Shown here: positions 30,536-40,778 of the stretch, piece after piece | Layout of the letters: each line of letters begins with the position of its first letter | How positions within the stretch are numbered: position 1 is the first letter of the stretch | Assembly: GCF_022809095.1 (NCBI RefSeq) | Contig: NZ_JALAZE010000002.1 | Location: 310,001 to 374,000 of the forward strand | DNA: 64,000 nucleotides | Source of the DNA: Bacillus kexueae | GTDB lineage: Bacteria; Bacillota; Bacilli; Bacillales; Aeribacillaceae | Reading direction: 5' to 3' | The notes under the pieces: model-generated | The model's input: the letters and a program-made list of their open reading frames with translations, nothing else | Database searches by the model: none | What the model was told of the DNA's origin: nothing | Made by a program: the position numbers and the translations under genes

Positions 30536-32911
30536 ATGGAAAATGAGCAGTTAGAGATGTTTCATGAACAAAAACCGTATGTCAAAGGAGTCATTCAACA
30601 TCTTGTTTATCAAAATGAAGAAAATTTCTATACCGTTTTAAAATTACGTGTTACAGAAACGAATCAATCATTTTCAGATAAACATATAACTGTGACAGGC
30701 TATTTCCCTCTTCTCAATTTAGAAGATACGTATACGTTTACGGGACAAAAGAAATTACATCCGAAGTTCGGGGAGCAATTTCATGCCGAGCACTTTCGAA
30801 AAGAGTTACCTCAGACGAAAGAAGGTGTGATTCAGTACTTATCAAGCGATCTCTTTAAAGGAATTGGAAAGAAAACGGCAGAGGCGATTGTTGCAGAACT
30901 TGGTGAACGAGCGATCTCTATTATTTTGGAAAATCCAGATGCTCTAAATCGCGTGCCGAAGTTACATAAAGAAAAAGCGAAAACGATAATCGAAACGGTT
31001 AAATCGCACCAAGGACTAGAACAAATTATGATTTCATTAAATCAACTAGGCTTTGGACCTCAGCTCGGCATGAAAATTTATCAAACATACAAGGATCTTA
31101 CCATAGAAATTATTCAAAAGAATCCGTATAAACTGGTAGAAGACGTAGAAGGGATTGGATTTATTCGAGCGGATGAGTTAGGTAGTCAAATTGGGATTTC
31201 AGGACAGCATCCAGATCGAATTAAAGCGGCCTGTTTATATACATTAGAACATGATTGTATACAAGAAGGACATGTGTTTTTAAAAAAGAAACAACTTATC
31301 CAAAAAACAATGCAATTGCTTAATCAAAGAGGGGAAGATGCGATAGAAGAAAGCCATATCGATCAAGAGCTCCTCGTTTTATCTGAAGACGGGAAATTAA
31401 TTATCGAGCAGGACCGACTGTATATCCCTTCATTATACTTTGCTGAAAAAGGGTTATCGTCTAGCATTGAACGCCTGTTACAACAAAAGGAATATGAAGA
31501 CGCTTTTCCTGAATCTGAATTCTTGCTTGCTCTAGGAAGACTTGAAGAAAAAATGAATGTCCAATATGCTCCATCACAAAAAGAAGCGATCCAACGAGCC
31601 ATCCATTCACCAATGATGTTGCTAACAGGTGGTCCTGGTACAGGGAAAACTACCGTTATAAAAGGGATTGTTGAAATATATGCGGATTTGCATGGCATTT
31701 CTTTAGATGTGGATTCATACAAAAAAGACGAAGCCTTTCCCATTTTGCTAGTTGCACCAACTGGGCGAGCTGCCAAGCGAATGAGTGAAGCAACGGGATT
31801 ACCCGCTGTAACGATTCATCGACTTCTCGGTTGGAATGGTCAAGAAGGGTTTCATTTTGATGAGGAAAACCCGATAAATGGTAAGTTATTGATTGTCGAT
31901 GAAGTTTCGATGGTGGATACTTGGCTAGCTAATCAACTGTTTAAGGCCCTTCCATCAACGATTCAAGTCGTTTTAGTAGGGGATGAAGATCAACTCCCTT
32001 CTGTAGGACCAGGGCAGGTATTAAGCGATTTATTAAAGGCGGATGTTATTCCAACTGTCAGACTAAAAGAGATCTATCGTCAAGCAGAAGGATCATCAAT
32101 TATTGAATTAGCGCATGATATTCGTAACGGAATACTTCCAGACAATATTCTCTCTCCAACGAAAGATCGTTCCTTTTTACCTTGCAAAAGTAATCAAGTG
32201 AAGGAAGTTGTACAGAAAGTAGTAGAAAATGCTGTGAAAAAGGGATATTCGCCACGAGAGATTCAAGTGTTAGCGCCAATGTATCGTGGTACTTCCGGTA
32301 TTGACCAATTAAATACAATGCTTCAGGAAACGTTAAATCCTAAATCAGAGCAAAAACGTGAAATACAATTTGGACCTATCGTTTATCGTGTGGGAGATAA
32401 AGTGTTGCAACTCGTAAACCAACCGGAGAGCAATGTGTTTAATGGGGATATGGGAGAAATCGTTTCGATTTTTTATTCCCGCGAGAATACAGAAAAAGAA
32501 GATTTAATTGTTATTTCATTTGATGGAAACGAAGTGACCTATACCCGACAAGATTTTCACCAATTTACGCATGCGTACTGCTGCTCTATTCATAAATCAC
32601 AAGGAAGCGAGTTTCCAATTGTCATTTTACCTATTGTAAAAAGTTACTATCGAATGTTGAGAAGAAATTTGATTTATACAGCCGTTACACGAAGTAAGCA
32701 GTTTTTGATTCTTTGTGGTGAAGTGGATGCACTTAAAATGGGCATTCGTCAAAATGAAGACTACAAACGTCAAACGTCACTAATCGAGTGGTTGGGGATG
32801 GATGATGAACTGGAAGCATTACAAAAGCAACTTCCATTTAGTGTTCACGATGCAAATATCGGGATGGAAAACATTACGCCTTATGATTTTATGGAAGCAG
32901 AAACACAATAA
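30536..32911 (+). CDS. recD2: RecD2, 5'-3' DNA helicase
   Basis: 791 residues, the RecD2 subclass with a long N-terminal region (OB-like domain about 10-95 and helix-hairpin-helix motifs around 100-200), then the SF1B core: Walker A LTGGPGTGKTT (near 364), Walker B LIVDEVSMVD (near 450), VLVGDEDQLPSVGPG (near 478), and HKSQGSEFP near 703. It acts without RecBC, in replication and mismatch repair. GGAAGGAGGGGG precedes ATG 30536, 21 bases after the TPR gene. Confidence 0.95.
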   Translation: MENEQLEMFHEQKPYVKGVIQHLVYQNEENFYTVLKLRVTETNQSFSDKHITVTGYFPLLNLEDTYTFTGQKKLHPKFGEQFHAEHFRKELPQTKEGVIQYLSSDLFKGIGKKTAEAIVAELGERAISIILENPDALNRVPKLHKEKAKTIIETVKSHQGLEQIMISLNQLGFGPQLGMKIYQTYKDLTIEIIQKNPYKLVEDVEGIGFIRADELGSQIGISGQHPDRIKAACLYTLEHDCIQEGHVFLKKKQLIQKTMQLLNQRGEDAIEESHIDQELLVLSEDGKLIIEQDRLYIPSLYFAEKGLSSSIERLLQQKEYEDAFPESEFLLALGRLEEKMNVQYAPSQKEAIQRAIHSPMMLLTGGPGTGKTTVIKGIVEIYADLHGISLDVDSYKKDEAFPILLVAPTGRAAKRMSEATGLPAVTIHRLLGWNGQEGFHFDEENPINGKLLIVDEVSMVDTWLANQLFKALPSTIQVVLVGDEDQLPSVGPGQVLSDLLKADVIPTVRLKEIYRQAEGSSIIELAHDIRNGILPDNILSPTKDRSFLPCKSNQVKEVVQKVVENAVKKGYSPREIQVLAPMYRGTSGIDQLNTMLQETLNPKSEQKREIQFGPIVYRVGDKVLQLVNQPESNVFNGDMGEIVSIFYSRENTEKEDLIVISFDGNEVTYTRQDFHQFTHAYCCSIHKSQGSEFPIVILPIVKSYYRMLRRNLIYTAVTRSKQFLILCGEVDALKMGIRQNEDYKRQTSLIEWLGMDDELEALQKQLPFSVHDANIGMENITPYDFMEAETQ

Positions 32912-32938
32912 AAATGTTCGGAAAGGTGGAGAGAGTCT

Positions 32939-33400
32939 TTGCGAACATTTAAGAATTTAAAAGGATTTCCCGTATATTTGTCAGATGGAAGAGAAATTGG
33001 AAAAACGAAAGATCTGTTGTTAAGAGAAGACGGAAAAGTTGACGGTTTCATTGTGGACGGGAAAGGCTGGTTCCAGCGTGATTACGTCTTTCGAATTTCC
33101 GATATTCAATCGATTAATGATGAGAAGATTGTCTTGAATGCAAGTGATTTGGCAGTTGAACTATCTGAAAAGGGGCACCGCTTTATTGAAAAGAAAAATC
33201 CCATTTTACATTTGCCGGTGTTAAACGAAGAGGGAGAAAGTTATGGATTGGTTGAGGATGTATATTTAAGCCAAAAATTGGACACAATTGTAGCATATGA
33301 GGTAACGGAAGGTTTCTTTACTGATGTTACAGTTGGCACGACAACACTTCACGTACAGAATGAACAATCCATCGGTAAAGACGCGATTATCCTCTATTAA
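32939..33400 (+). CDS. Tandem PRC-barrel protein (YrrD-like)
   Basis: 153 residues holding two PRC-barrel units: about 1-75 (KNLKGFPVYLSDGREIGKTKD) and about 78-150 (LHLPVLNEEGESYGLVEDVYLS). Such proteins are cytoplasmic and of unknown function, sometimes linked to RNA or electron transfer complexes. The start is TTG at 32939 with AAAGGTGGAGAG upstream. Follows recD2 by 27 bases, probably same transcript. Confidence 0.85.
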   Translation: MRTFKNLKGFPVYLSDGREIGKTKDLLLREDGKVDGFIVDGKGWFQRDYVFRISDIQSINDEKIVLNASDLAVELSEKGHRFIEKKNPILHLPVLNEEGESYGLVEDVYLSQKLDTIVAYEVTEGFFTDVTVGTTTLHVQNEQSIGKDAIILY

Positions 33401-33421
33401 GAATAAAGAGGTGTCCAAGTT

Positions 33422-33613
33422 TTGTTCACGTGTCCAAATTGTAAAAGTAAAGATCTTGGGAAAATTGGTGTCAATCAATATTATTGTTGGGGTTGCTTTA
33501 TTGAACTGACGGTTTCAAAAGGCGTAATCCACACCCATCAAGTCGAAGAAGATGGAACACTAAGTTCACTTGATGATTTGTTTTCAGATGATGAACGATC
33601 CATCAGTATGTAA
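33422..33613 (+). CDS. Small zinc-ribbon protein
   Basis: 63 residues, opening CPNCKSKDLGKIGVNQYYCWGC, a clear Cys4 zinc ribbon, followed by an acidic tail SSLDDLFSDDERS. TTG start at 33422. I do not recognise a named function; similar small proteins accompany yrrD-like genes in Bacillus. Lies 21 bases behind the PRC-barrel gene and 15 before the DUF3918 gene. Confidence 0.8.
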   Translation: MFTCPNCKSKDLGKIGVNQYYCWGCFIELTVSKGVIHTHQVEEDGTLSSLDDLFSDDERSISM

Positions 33614-33628
33614 AGGGGTGTATTAGGA

Positions 33629-33769
33629 ATGAACCGCGCAATGACTTCTATTGTTACAATGGGTATTGGAGCTGCAGCTCTTTACCTCGTCCAAAATGCA
33701 AGAAGTGATAACCGTACAGGACAAGTCATGAGAAAAATGGGACGACGAGTGATGAGATCCATGTCGTAA
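33629..33769 (+). CDS. yrzQ: Small DUF3918 (YrzQ-like) protein
   Basis: 46 residues, MNRAMTSIVTMGIGAAALYL at the start: one hydrophobic segment (about 6-20) and a very basic tail MRKMGRRVMRSMS. AAAGGGGTG lies upstream of ATG 33629. The family is known only as small conserved Bacillus proteins encoded near alaS; function unknown. Confidence 0.8.
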   Translation: MNRAMTSIVTMGIGAAALYLVQNARSDNRTGQVMRKMGRRVMRSMS

Positions 33770-33855
33770 CTATTTTTCGAGTGAACTGACTGATAAGTTC
33801 CTTAAATGGAATAAGTGGAGAACCAACTCCTTCACTTGGTTTTGAACGAAAGAAA

Positions 33856-33991
33856 GGTGGCGGCGACTCCTGCGGGAAAAGCATGAGCCAAAGAACCCAC
33901 AGTCGAGCTTGCGAGTAGAGGAGACGATAATTGAATGAACCTCTGCTAAAAGCGGCCACGTCCTGTGCAAGTTCGGATAGCGTCCGCCACC
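33856..33991. repeat. Decayed GC-rich Bacillaceae repeat of a second family
   Basis: The ends are inverted: GGTGGCGG (33856-33863) and CCGCCACC (33984-33991), with GACTCCTGCGGGAAAAGCATGAGCC after the left end given here in parts. The order GGTGGCGGCGACTCCTGCGGG ... GCGTCCGCCACC is that of an abundant Bacillaceae repeat as I remember it; the middle is degenerate and A-rich. No coding capacity that I trust. It lies in the 384-base gap before the AI-2E-type gene. Confidence 0.7.
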
Positions 33992-34022
33992 GCATGGTTT
34001 TAACCGAATTTAATTTACGATG

Positions 34023-34056
34023 AAAAAGGGCTGTACTTTGTGTACAACCCCTTTTT
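34023..34056 (+). terminator. Terminator behind the recD2-yrzQ group
   Basis: AAAAAGGGCTGTAC pairs with GTACAACCCCTTTTT around TTTGT, ending in T5. It follows the decayed repeat rather than preceding it. Confidence 0.85.
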
Positions 34057-34153
34057 GTTTTGAGTTTAGGATTTTTTATTTTAATCGTAAAATACTAAAA
34101 ACCATGTATAAAAAATTGGCCCATCATCACACTAAAATAGAGGAGTGGTGACG

Positions 34154-35215
34154 GTGACTGACCAGCAACGAAAATGGTTATATTGGCTATTCATTTTATT
34201 ACTTAGTTCCCTTTTTCTCCTAGTAATGTATCAATTAAAGACCTTGTGGGAGCCATTTTACAACATGCTTAAGGCGATTTTCATTCCTTTTTTTATTTCT
34301 CTCTTTATTACGTATCTGCTTCATCCGACTGTAGAAAAACTTCATAAAAAGGGAGTTCCTCGGCCGTTTTCAATTATCATCATCTATTTATTGTTTTTTG
34401 GCGGTTTGATATTCGCGCTTTATAAAGGAACTCCTGTATTGATTGAACAAATGAAAGATTTATCGAATAATATTCCGAATGTTACGGCCTCTTATCAACA
34501 ATGGATGGATAATCTTCATGATCAAACGTCCAAACTACCGCTCGATGTACATGAGCGATTTGAAAAAATGGTTCAAAACGTAGAAAATCAAATTGGAAAT
34601 ACGCTAGAACGACTTGTAACTAGCTTTCGTGCTTTGTTCGATTATGTTCTCATTTTTGCTGTTATTCCATTTTTAGTTTTTTATCTATTGAAAGATTATG
34701 ATTTAATGAAGCGAGTAGTTTGGTACTTAACCCCAAAAAGATGGAGAAAAGATGGAAAGACATTACTGCATGAAATTGATGCTTCGTTAGGTAATTACAT
34801 TCGTGGACAATTACTTGTTTGTTTAACTATTGCTATTTTAGCAACAATCAGCTTCTGGCTATTTGATATTAAATATGCTTTAATATTAGGAATTATTGTC
34901 GGGGCAACGAATGTCATTCCTTACTTTGGACCCGTTATCGGTGCCATTCCGGCCGCAATTTTAGCAGCGGCTGATTCGGTAGATAAAGTCATAGTTGTGG
35001 TCATCATTGTGTTTGTCCTACAATTTATTGAAGGAAACTTACTTAGTCCTTTAATTGTTGGGAAAAGTCTACATATGCATCCGGTTCTCATTATTTTAGC
35101 TTTGCTTGCTGGTGGAGAAATTGGTGGCATTATTGGGCTTATTTTGGCGGTTCCAATTGTATCGATCTTAAAGGTGGTAGCTGTTCATACAGTGACCCAT
35201 TTGCGAACAGATTGA
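34154..35215 (+). CDS. AI-2E family permease (YrrI-like)
   Basis: 353 residues, about eight helices with a large polar loop between helices three and four (about 90-150), typical of the AI-2E/PerM family. Conserved features include PKRWRKDG near 193, LLVCLTIAILATISFW near 220 and GATNVIPYFGPVIGAIPA near 252. Members are exporters or ion antiporters; the substrate here is unknown. GTG at 34154, 8 bases after AGAGGAG, is chosen over two nearer GTG codons at 34145 and 34148. The TGA stop lies within the alaS promoter. Confidence 0.86.
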   Translation: MTDQQRKWLYWLFILLLSSLFLLVMYQLKTLWEPFYNMLKAIFIPFFISLFITYLLHPTVEKLHKKGVPRPFSIIIIYLLFFGGLIFALYKGTPVLIEQMKDLSNNIPNVTASYQQWMDNLHDQTSKLPLDVHERFEKMVQNVENQIGNTLERLVTSFRALFDYVLIFAVIPFLVFYLLKDYDLMKRVVWYLTPKRWRKDGKTLLHEIDASLGNYIRGQLLVCLTIAILATISFWLFDIKYALILGIIVGATNVIPYFGPVIGAIPAAILAAADSVDKVIVVVIIVFVLQFIEGNLLSPLIVGKSLHMHPVLIILALLAGGEIGGIIGLILAVPIVSILKVVAVHTVTHLRTD

Positions 35216-35241
35216 CATTTGATGAATGGTTCCACTATAAT
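35212..35241 (+). promoter_or_regulatory. Sigma-A promoter of the alaS leader
   Basis: TTGACA at 35212, an 18-base spacer and TATAAT at 35236: both boxes are perfect. The TGA of the upstream permease is inside the -35. Confidence 0.88.
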
Positions 35242-35247
35242 GCAAGA

Positions 35248-35513
35248 GTAGATACATAGTGAAAACGATGACGGATCGAGTATGTTACAGTCCATCTAAA
35301 GCGAGTAATCGTGAAGAGAGGAATCTTCGAGGCTGAAAAAGATTCTAGATGAAGGGTAACAGAAGGCTAATCCGGAGTGCAGGAGAACCCTGTCGTTCAA
35401 CCACGTTACGGTTAATGAAGGTGATGGATGTATTCCATAATCAGGGTGGTACCGCGAGCAATCTCGTCCCTGTGTAAATAGAAATATTTACATAGTGGCG
35501 AGTTTTTTATTTG
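35248..35513 (+). ncRNA. T-box riboswitch leader of alaS
   Basis: T-box AGGGTGGTACCGCG at 35443-35456, then a terminator (CTCG...TGTAAAT pairing ATTTACA...CGAG at about 35463-35503 plus T6). In Stem I, GGAT and AGTA (5' side, near 35273) face GTAAC, AGAAG, GCT, A, ATCC (3' side, from 35356). The specifier is GCT at 35366-35368, an alanine codon, which agrees with the gene controlled. Confidence 0.95.
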
Positions 35514-35548
35514 TATTTTAGAAACTATACAATTGTAGGAGGTCAAAG

Positions 35549-38182
35549 ATGAAAAAGTTAACATCAGCTCAAGTGCGCCAAATGTTTTTAGATTTCTTTC
35601 AAGAAAAAGGCCATGCTGTAGAACCAAGTGCGTCTTTAATTCCGCACGAGGATCCATCGTTGCTATGGATTAATAGTGGTGTTGCCACGTTAAAGAAGTA
35701 TTTTGACGGACGAGTGATTCCTGATAATCCAAGAATTACAAATGCGCAAAAATCGATTCGTACGAATGATATTGAAAATGTCGGAAAAACTGCCCGTCAC
35801 CACACATTCTTTGAAATGCTCGGTAACTTCTCAATTGGAGATTATTTCAAAGAAGAAGCAATTGAGTGGGCGTGGGAATTTTTAACGAGTGAAAAATGGT
35901 TAGGGTTTGATTCGGATCGTCTATCCGTTACAATTCATCCAGAAGATGAAGAAGCGTACAAAATTTGGAATGAAAAAATTGGAGTTCCGAATGAGCGTAT
36001 TATTCGCTTAGAAGGGAACTTCTGGGATATTGGTGAGGGGCCAAGTGGACCGAATACGGAAATTTTCTATGATCGTGGTGAGAGCTATGGAAATGACCCA
36101 GAAGATCCGGAATTGTATCCAGGTGGAGAAAACGAGCGTTACTTAGAGGTGTGGAACCTTGTTTTCTCTCAATTCAACCATAATCCGGATGGTTCGTATA
36201 CACCACTTCCGAAGAAGAACATCGATACAGGAATGGGCTTAGAGCGCGTCGTTTCGGTTATTCAAGATGTACCTACAAACTTTGATACAGACTTGTTTAT
36301 GCCTATTATTGAAGCGACAGAATCCATTTCTGGAGAGAAATATCGAAAAGATGAAGAAAAAGATGTGGCGTTTAAAGTAATCGCTGACCATATTCGAACG
36401 GTAACCTTTGCGGTAACAGACGGGGCACTCCCTTCCAATGAAGGTCGTGGGTATGTGTTACGCCGCTTATTACGTAGGGCGGTTCGTTACGCAAAACAAT
36501 TAAATATTCACCGTCCTTTCATGTACGAGCTTGTACCGACTGTAGGAGAAATCATGGTTGACTTCTATCCAGAAGTGAAAGAAAAGGCAGAATTCGTACA
36601 AAAAGTTGTGAAAAATGAGGAAGAGCGATTCCACGAAACATTAAACGAGGGGTTAGCTATTTTATCCTCTGTTATTGAAAAGCAAAAAGCGGCTGGTTCG
36701 AATGTCATTCCGGGTGAAGAAGTATTCCGATTATATGACACATACGGATTCCCAGTCGAATTAACAGAAGAATATGCGCTTGATGAATCCATGAACGTTG
36801 ACCATGATGGATTTGAAAAAGAAATGGAACTACAGCGCGAACGTGCTCGTAAAGCACGTCAAGATGTTGATTCCATGCAAGTACAAGGTGGTGTGCTCGG
36901 CGAAATTACAGAGGATAGTGAATTCGTTGGGTATGATACTTTTGAAGCAGAAGGAACAATTTTTGCACTAATGAAAGATGGTCAATTAATTGAAGAAGCA
37001 AATGAAGGTGAAGAAGTTCAAGTCATGTTAACTCGCACACCATTTTATGCAGAAAGTGGCGGTCAGATTGCAGATAATGGCGTGATGGTTAATGATAATG
37101 TTCACGTAGTTGTAATGGATGTTCAAAAAGCGCCGAATGGACAACATTTACACAATGTGAAAGTTCAAAGTGGTACGCTAAAAAAAGGTATGAATGTGGC
37201 AGCTAAAGTCGATGCTACATCTCGTAAGGCCATTGTGAAGAACCATACGGCGACGCACTTACTTCATCAAGCATTAAAGGATGTATTAGGTACGCATGTA
37301 AATCAAGCTGGTTCCCTTGTGACAGCAGAACGCTTACGTTTTGACTTCTCTCATTTCGGACAAGTTAGTCCAGAAGAGTTAGAACAAATCGAGCGAATTG
37401 TGAATGAGAAGATTTGGGAGTCGCTTTCAGTTGTCATTGATCATAAATCACTTGATGAAGCAAAAGCAATGGGGGCAATGGCACTATTCGGTGAAAAATA
37501 CGGCAATGTCGTTCGTGTCGTTTCAGTAGGAGACTATAGCTTAGAGTTATGTGGTGGTTGCCATGTTGAGAATACTTCATCAATCGGCTTGTTCAAAATT
37601 GTTTCTGAATCTGGAATCGGTGCTGGTACTCGCCGCATCGAAGCGGTAACAGGACAAGAAGCTTATCGTTTCTTAACAGACCAAGTTGTATTATTGAAAA
37701 ATGTGGCAGAAAAATTAAAAACAAAACCGAAGGATATCATTTCCCGTGTGGAATCTCTGCAAGCAGAAATGCGTGAACTAGAACGAGAAAACGAGTCGTT
37801 AACAGCTAAATTAGGAAATTTAGAGGCTGCAAACATAATCGATCAAGCTGTTGAAGTTAACGGTGTAAAAGTATTAAGCGCAAAAGTAAATGCGAAAGAT
37901 ATGAATAGCCTTCGTGCAATGTTAGATGAGCTGAAACAAAAACTCGGTTCAGGTATTGTAGTACTTGGAGCTGCAAATGAAGGGAAAGTAAACTTAGCCG
38001 CTGGTGTAACGAAAGATTTAATTGAAAAAGGCTACCATGCAGGAAAACTAATTAAAGAAGTAGCAACACGTTGCGGCGGTGGCGGCGGTGGACGCCCAGA
38101 TATGGCTCAAGCCGGAGGAAAAGATCCAAACAAGCTTGAGGAAGCATTAAATTATGTAATGGAATGGGTCAAATCCGTTTAA
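35549..38182 (+). CDS. alaS: AlaS, alanyl-tRNA synthetase
   Basis: 877 residues, full length. It has the class IIc catalytic domain (1 to about 240, with [25 protein letters not shown] split here for reading), editing domain with zinc ligands [11 protein letters not shown] (near 568) and [11 protein letters not shown] (near 672), coiled coil (about 715-765) and the glycine-rich C-Ala domain ([17 protein letters not shown] near 850). It charges tRNA-Ala and clears Ser and Gly. AGGAGGTCAAAG precedes ATG 35549. Confidence 0.97.
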   Translation: MKKLTSAQVRQMFLDFFQEKGHAVEPSASLIPHEDPSLLWINSGVATLKKYFDGRVIPDNPRITNAQKSIRTNDIENVGKTARHHTFFEMLGNFSIGDYFKEEAIEWAWEFLTSEKWLGFDSDRLSVTIHPEDEEAYKIWNEKIGVPNERIIRLEGNFWDIGEGPSGPNTEIFYDRGESYGNDPEDPELYPGGENERYLEVWNLVFSQFNHNPDGSYTPLPKKNIDTGMGLERVVSVIQDVPTNFDTDLFMPIIEATESISGEKYRKDEEKDVAFKVIADHIRTVTFAVTDGALPSNEGRGYVLRRLLRRAVRYAKQLNIHRPFMYELVPTVGEIMVDFYPEVKEKAEFVQKVVKNEEERFHETLNEGLAILSSVIEKQKAAGSNVIPGEEVFRLYDTYGFPVELTEEYALDESMNVDHDGFEKEMELQRERARKARQDVDSMQVQGGVLGEITEDSEFVGYDTFEAEGTIFALMKDGQLIEEANEGEEVQVMLTRTPFYAESGGQIADNGVMVNDNVHVVVMDVQKAPNGQHLHNVKVQSGTLKKGMNVAAKVDATSRKAIVKNHTATHLLHQALKDVLGTHVNQAGSLVTAERLRFDFSHFGQVSPEELEQIERIVNEKIWESLSVVIDHKSLDEAKAMGAMALFGEKYGNVVRVVSVGDYSLELCGGCHVENTSSIGLFKIVSESGIGAGTRRIEAVTGQEAYRFLTDQVVLLKNVAEKLKTKPKDIISRVESLQAEMRELERENESLTAKLGNLEAANIIDQAVEVNGVKVLSAKVNAKDMNSLRAMLDELKQKLGSGIVVLGAANEGKVNLAAGVTKDLIEKGYHAGKLIKEVATRCGGGGGGRPDMAQAGGKDPNKLEEALNYVMEWVKSV

Positions 38183-38265
38183 TATTCTTGTCTAATGGTG
38201 TAAAATGGAGATAGATGTAGACAAGGTAGAATTCGGAGAAGAGTCTCCAGAAAGAGGTGCAAAAG

Positions 38266-38535
38266 GTGAGTTCGTTTGATAAAACAATGAAATTTAATTT
38301 CTCGGAAGACTCCGTACAGACGAATGTCAATGATGTGTTAAATACCGTCTATGATGCCCTAAAAGAAAAAGGGTATAATCCGATCAATCAAATCGTTGGA
38401 TATTTACTTTCTGGGGATCCCGCATACATTCCACGTCATCGAGATGCACGTAATTTAATTCGGAAGTTAGAACGGGACGAGCTAATTGAAGAGTTAGTCA
38501 AATCATATTTGAAAGATCATCGCGAGGGTATATGA
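38266..38535 (+). CDS. yrzL: YrzL, IreB-family (UPF0297) protein
   Basis: 89 residues, [12 protein letters not shown] at the start and [30 protein letters not shown] in the middle, nearly as in B. subtilis YrzL. Its enterococcal homologue IreB is a substrate of the Ser/Thr kinase IreK and modulates cephalosporin resistance. GTG at 38266, behind AAAGAGGTG, gives the family N-terminus. It overlaps ruvX by four bases (ATGA). Confidence 0.93.
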   Translation: MSSFDKTMKFNFSEDSVQTNVNDVLNTVYDALKEKGYNPINQIVGYLLSGDPAYIPRHRDARNLIRKLERDELIEELVKSYLKDHREGI

Positions 38536-38948
38536 GAGTTTTAGGTTTAGACTTAGGAACGAAAACATTAGGGGTCGCTGTTAGCGACGCGCTTGGATGG
38601 ACAGCACAAGGGCTTGAAACGATTAAGATTGATACAGAAGAAGGAGAGTTTGGGTTAGACCGACTCTCCGAAATATTGAAGGAATACGAAGTTGAAAAAA
38701 TTGTTGTAGGGATGCCGAAAAACATGAACGGAACCATTGGTCCGAGAGGAGAAGCTTCCCAACAATTTGCAGATCAATTAAAAGAAACGTTTAATCTCCC
38801 AGTTGTCCTATGGGACGAACGTCTTTCGACGATGGCGGCTGAACGTTTATTAATAGAAGCAGATGTAAGTAGACAGAAGCGTCGAAAAGTGATTGACAAA
38901 ATGGCAGCTGTTGTCATTTTGCAAAGCTATTTAGATAGCCCAAAATAA
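38532..38948 (+). CDS. ruvX: RuvX/YqgF-type Holliday junction resolvase-like nuclease
   Basis: 138 residues, RNase H-like fold. The first catalytic Asp is in [17 protein letters not shown], with [16 protein letters not shown] near 60, [13 protein letters not shown] near 95 and a last Asp in [12 protein letters not shown]. Members process the 5' end of 16S rRNA or resolve junctions; it is usually essential. Translationally coupled to yrzL. Confidence 0.93.
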   Translation: MRVLGLDLGTKTLGVAVSDALGWTAQGLETIKIDTEEGEFGLDRLSEILKEYEVEKIVVGMPKNMNGTIGPRGEASQQFADQLKETFNLPVVLWDERLSTMAAERLLIEADVSRQKRRKVIDKMAAVVILQSYLDSPK

Positions 38949-38968
38949 ATTAAAGAGGTGTCAAGTTA

Positions 38969-39253
38969 ATGGAACACGGAGAAAAGCAAATTACAATTAT
39001 CGATGAAGAAGGCAACGAGCAACTATGTGAAGTTTTATTTACTTTTGAAAATGAACAGTTTGGAAAATCGTACGTTCTTTATTATCCGGTAGGAGCAGAA
39101 GAAGATGAAAATGAAGAAATCGAAATTCATGCATCTAGCTTCGTTCCAAATGAAGAAGGAGAAAACGGTGAATTAAAACCAATTGAAACGGAAGAAGAAT
39201 GGGACATGATTGAAGAAATGTTAAATACGTTTCTCGATGATGAAGAGGAATAA
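38969..39253 (+). CDS. yrzB: YrzB, DUF1292 acidic protein
   Basis: 94 residues, strongly acidic (E/D-rich throughout), [21 protein letters not shown] near the start. Conserved in Firmicutes as the third gene of yrzL-ruvX-yrzB; function unknown. AAAGAGGTGTCAAGTTA precedes ATG 38969. Confidence 0.92.
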   Translation: MEHGEKQITIIDEEGNEQLCEVLFTFENEQFGKSYVLYYPVGAEEDENEEIEIHASSFVPNEEGENGELKPIETEEEWDMIEEMLNTFLDDEEE

Positions 39254-39265
39254 GAAATAAATATG

Positions 39266-39322
39266 AGAGGCTGAGTCAAAAAGTCATTTTCATGATTTTT
39301 TGAGGCTCATGCCTCTTTTTTT
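39266..39322 (+). terminator. Terminator of alaS-yrzL-ruvX-yrzB
   Basis: A long hairpin: GAGGC-TGAG-TCAAAAA-TCAT against ATGA-TTTTTTGA-GGCTCA-TGCCTC, then seven T. Repeat copy 3 starts at once behind it. Confidence 0.88.
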
Positions 39323-39324
39323 AT

Positions 39325-39495
39325 TGTTACAGAAAGTTTAAGTTCAATAAAGTGTTAAAGTATTCTCTTTACCGTTTTTTTTTGGTGTCTAGCTCCAAGC
39401 GCCATCAGCTCGGGTCGCTTCGGCCCTGCTGTGGCGACGGAAGCCTCCTCGCAGGTCCTAAAGCGCCCTTCGCCTAAGGACTTGCGCTTTTCTTA
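39325..39495. repeat. Dispersed palindromic repeat, copy 3 (fullest copy)
   Basis: 171 bp with leader TGTTACAGAAAGTTTAAG, spacer GTGTTAAAGTATTCTCTTTA, T-run, GTGTCTAGCTCCAAGCGCC, TGTGGCGACGGAAGCCTCC, TCGCAGGTCC, AGCGCCCTTCGCCTAAGG and the end CTTGCGCTTTTCTTA. It lies in the 386-base gap between yrzB and mltG. It lacks one CGCTTTG unit at the end relative to copies 1 and 2. Confidence 0.9.
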
Positions 39496-39639
39496 TGGTT
39501 TGGTTTTGTATTTGTCTTTTTTCCATCAATTCATGAACATAATCTTTACGAATTCCGTCGAAATTAAAGAAAATCGTCGGGTTGTGCCGAAATTTTGTGT
39601 AAATTATAGTATAATAATCAGGATGAGAGGAGGATTTGG

Positions 39640-40764
39640 ATGTCTGAAGTCGATTCAAAGAAAGAAATGATGGAAAAGCTACTTCAAAAACAGCAAGAAG
39701 CCAAGACGATACGAAAAATTGTTTTAACAACATTTATCGTATTAGTTGTTTTGTTTACAGGAATTATTGGTGGAGGCTACATTTATATAAAATCCGCATT
39801 ACAACCGGTTGATCCAGATCAAACAGATCCAATTGAAGTAACCATACCAATTGGTTCATCTGTTTCGTCCATTGCAAGCATATTAGAAGACCATAACATC
39901 ATTAAAGATGAAAAAGTGTTTAAGTATTATGTGAAATTTAAAAACGAGTCAGGCTTTCAAGCTGGGGATTATATGCTCAATAAAGCGATGACGTTTGATG
40001 AAATCATCGCAAGCTTAAAATCAGGGAAAGTCGTACAGGAACCTGTGTTTAAGATGACGATTCCAGAGGGGAAACAATTAGTTGAAATCGCTGCGATTAT
40101 CGCTGAACAAACACCATATTCAGAAGAAGAAATTTTAACGAGAGTATCAAGTAAAGAATTTATTGAAAAAATGAAAGGTATTTACCCGGATACCATTACA
40201 GATGACGTGTTGAACGATGAAATTAAATACCCGCTTGAAGGATATTTGTATCCTGCAACGTACTCATTCTATGAAGAAGAACCTGAGCTAGATGCGGTCC
40301 TTGAAACGATGATTAAGAAAACAGATGAAGTTGTCCAGGAATATCAAGAAGAGTTAGTCAATCAAAACATGTCTACACATGAGTTTTTAACGATGGCTTC
40401 TTTAATTGAAGAAGAAGCAACGGAAAAAGTGGACAGAGAAAAAATAGCGAGTGTATTTTACAACCGAATTGAACGGGGCATGAAGCTTCAAACAGACCCG
40501 ACTGTATTATATGCGCATGGGGAACATAAAGAACGTGTGTTATACAAAGACTTGGAAATTGATTCACCTTATAACACATACAAAGTAACAGGGTTACCTC
40601 CAGGGCCAATTGCGAATGCAGGGAAAATGTCGCTCGATGCTGCTTTAAAGCCTGCTGATACCGACTTTTTATACTTTTTAGCAAAGCCTGATGGAGAGGT
40701 TGTCTTCAACAACACGTTAAAAGAACATAATGAAGACAAGGCAAAATATATAACAAGTCAATAA
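39640..40764 (+). CDS. mltG: MltG, endolytic murein transglycosylase
   Basis: 374 residues: cytoplasmic tail, one membrane helix (about 27-48), LysM-like region (about 60-130), then the YceG/MltG catalytic domain with the catalytic Glu in SLIEEEA (near 250) and the TDPTVLYA, SPYNTYKVTGLPPGPIANAG stretch (from about 287). It cuts nascent glycan strands during wall elongation. AGAGGAGGATTTGG precedes ATG 39640. Equivalent to yrrL. Confidence 0.94.
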   Translation: MSEVDSKKEMMEKLLQKQQEAKTIRKIVLTTFIVLVVLFTGIIGGGYIYIKSALQPVDPDQTDPIEVTIPIGSSVSSIASILEDHNIIKDEKVFKYYVKFKNESGFQAGDYMLNKAMTFDEIIASLKSGKVVQEPVFKMTIPEGKQLVEIAAIIAEQTPYSEEEILTRVSSKEFIEKMKGIYPDTITDDVLNDEIKYPLEGYLYPATYSFYEEEPELDAVLETMIKKTDEVVQEYQEELVNQNMSTHEFLTMASLIEEEATEKVDREKIASVFYNRIERGMKLQTDPTVLYAHGEHKERVLYKDLEIDSPYNTYKVTGLPPGPIANAGKMSLDAALKPADTDFLYFLAKPDGEVVFNNTLKEHNEDKAKYITSQ

Positions 40765-40778
40765 AATTCTTTTCTTTT

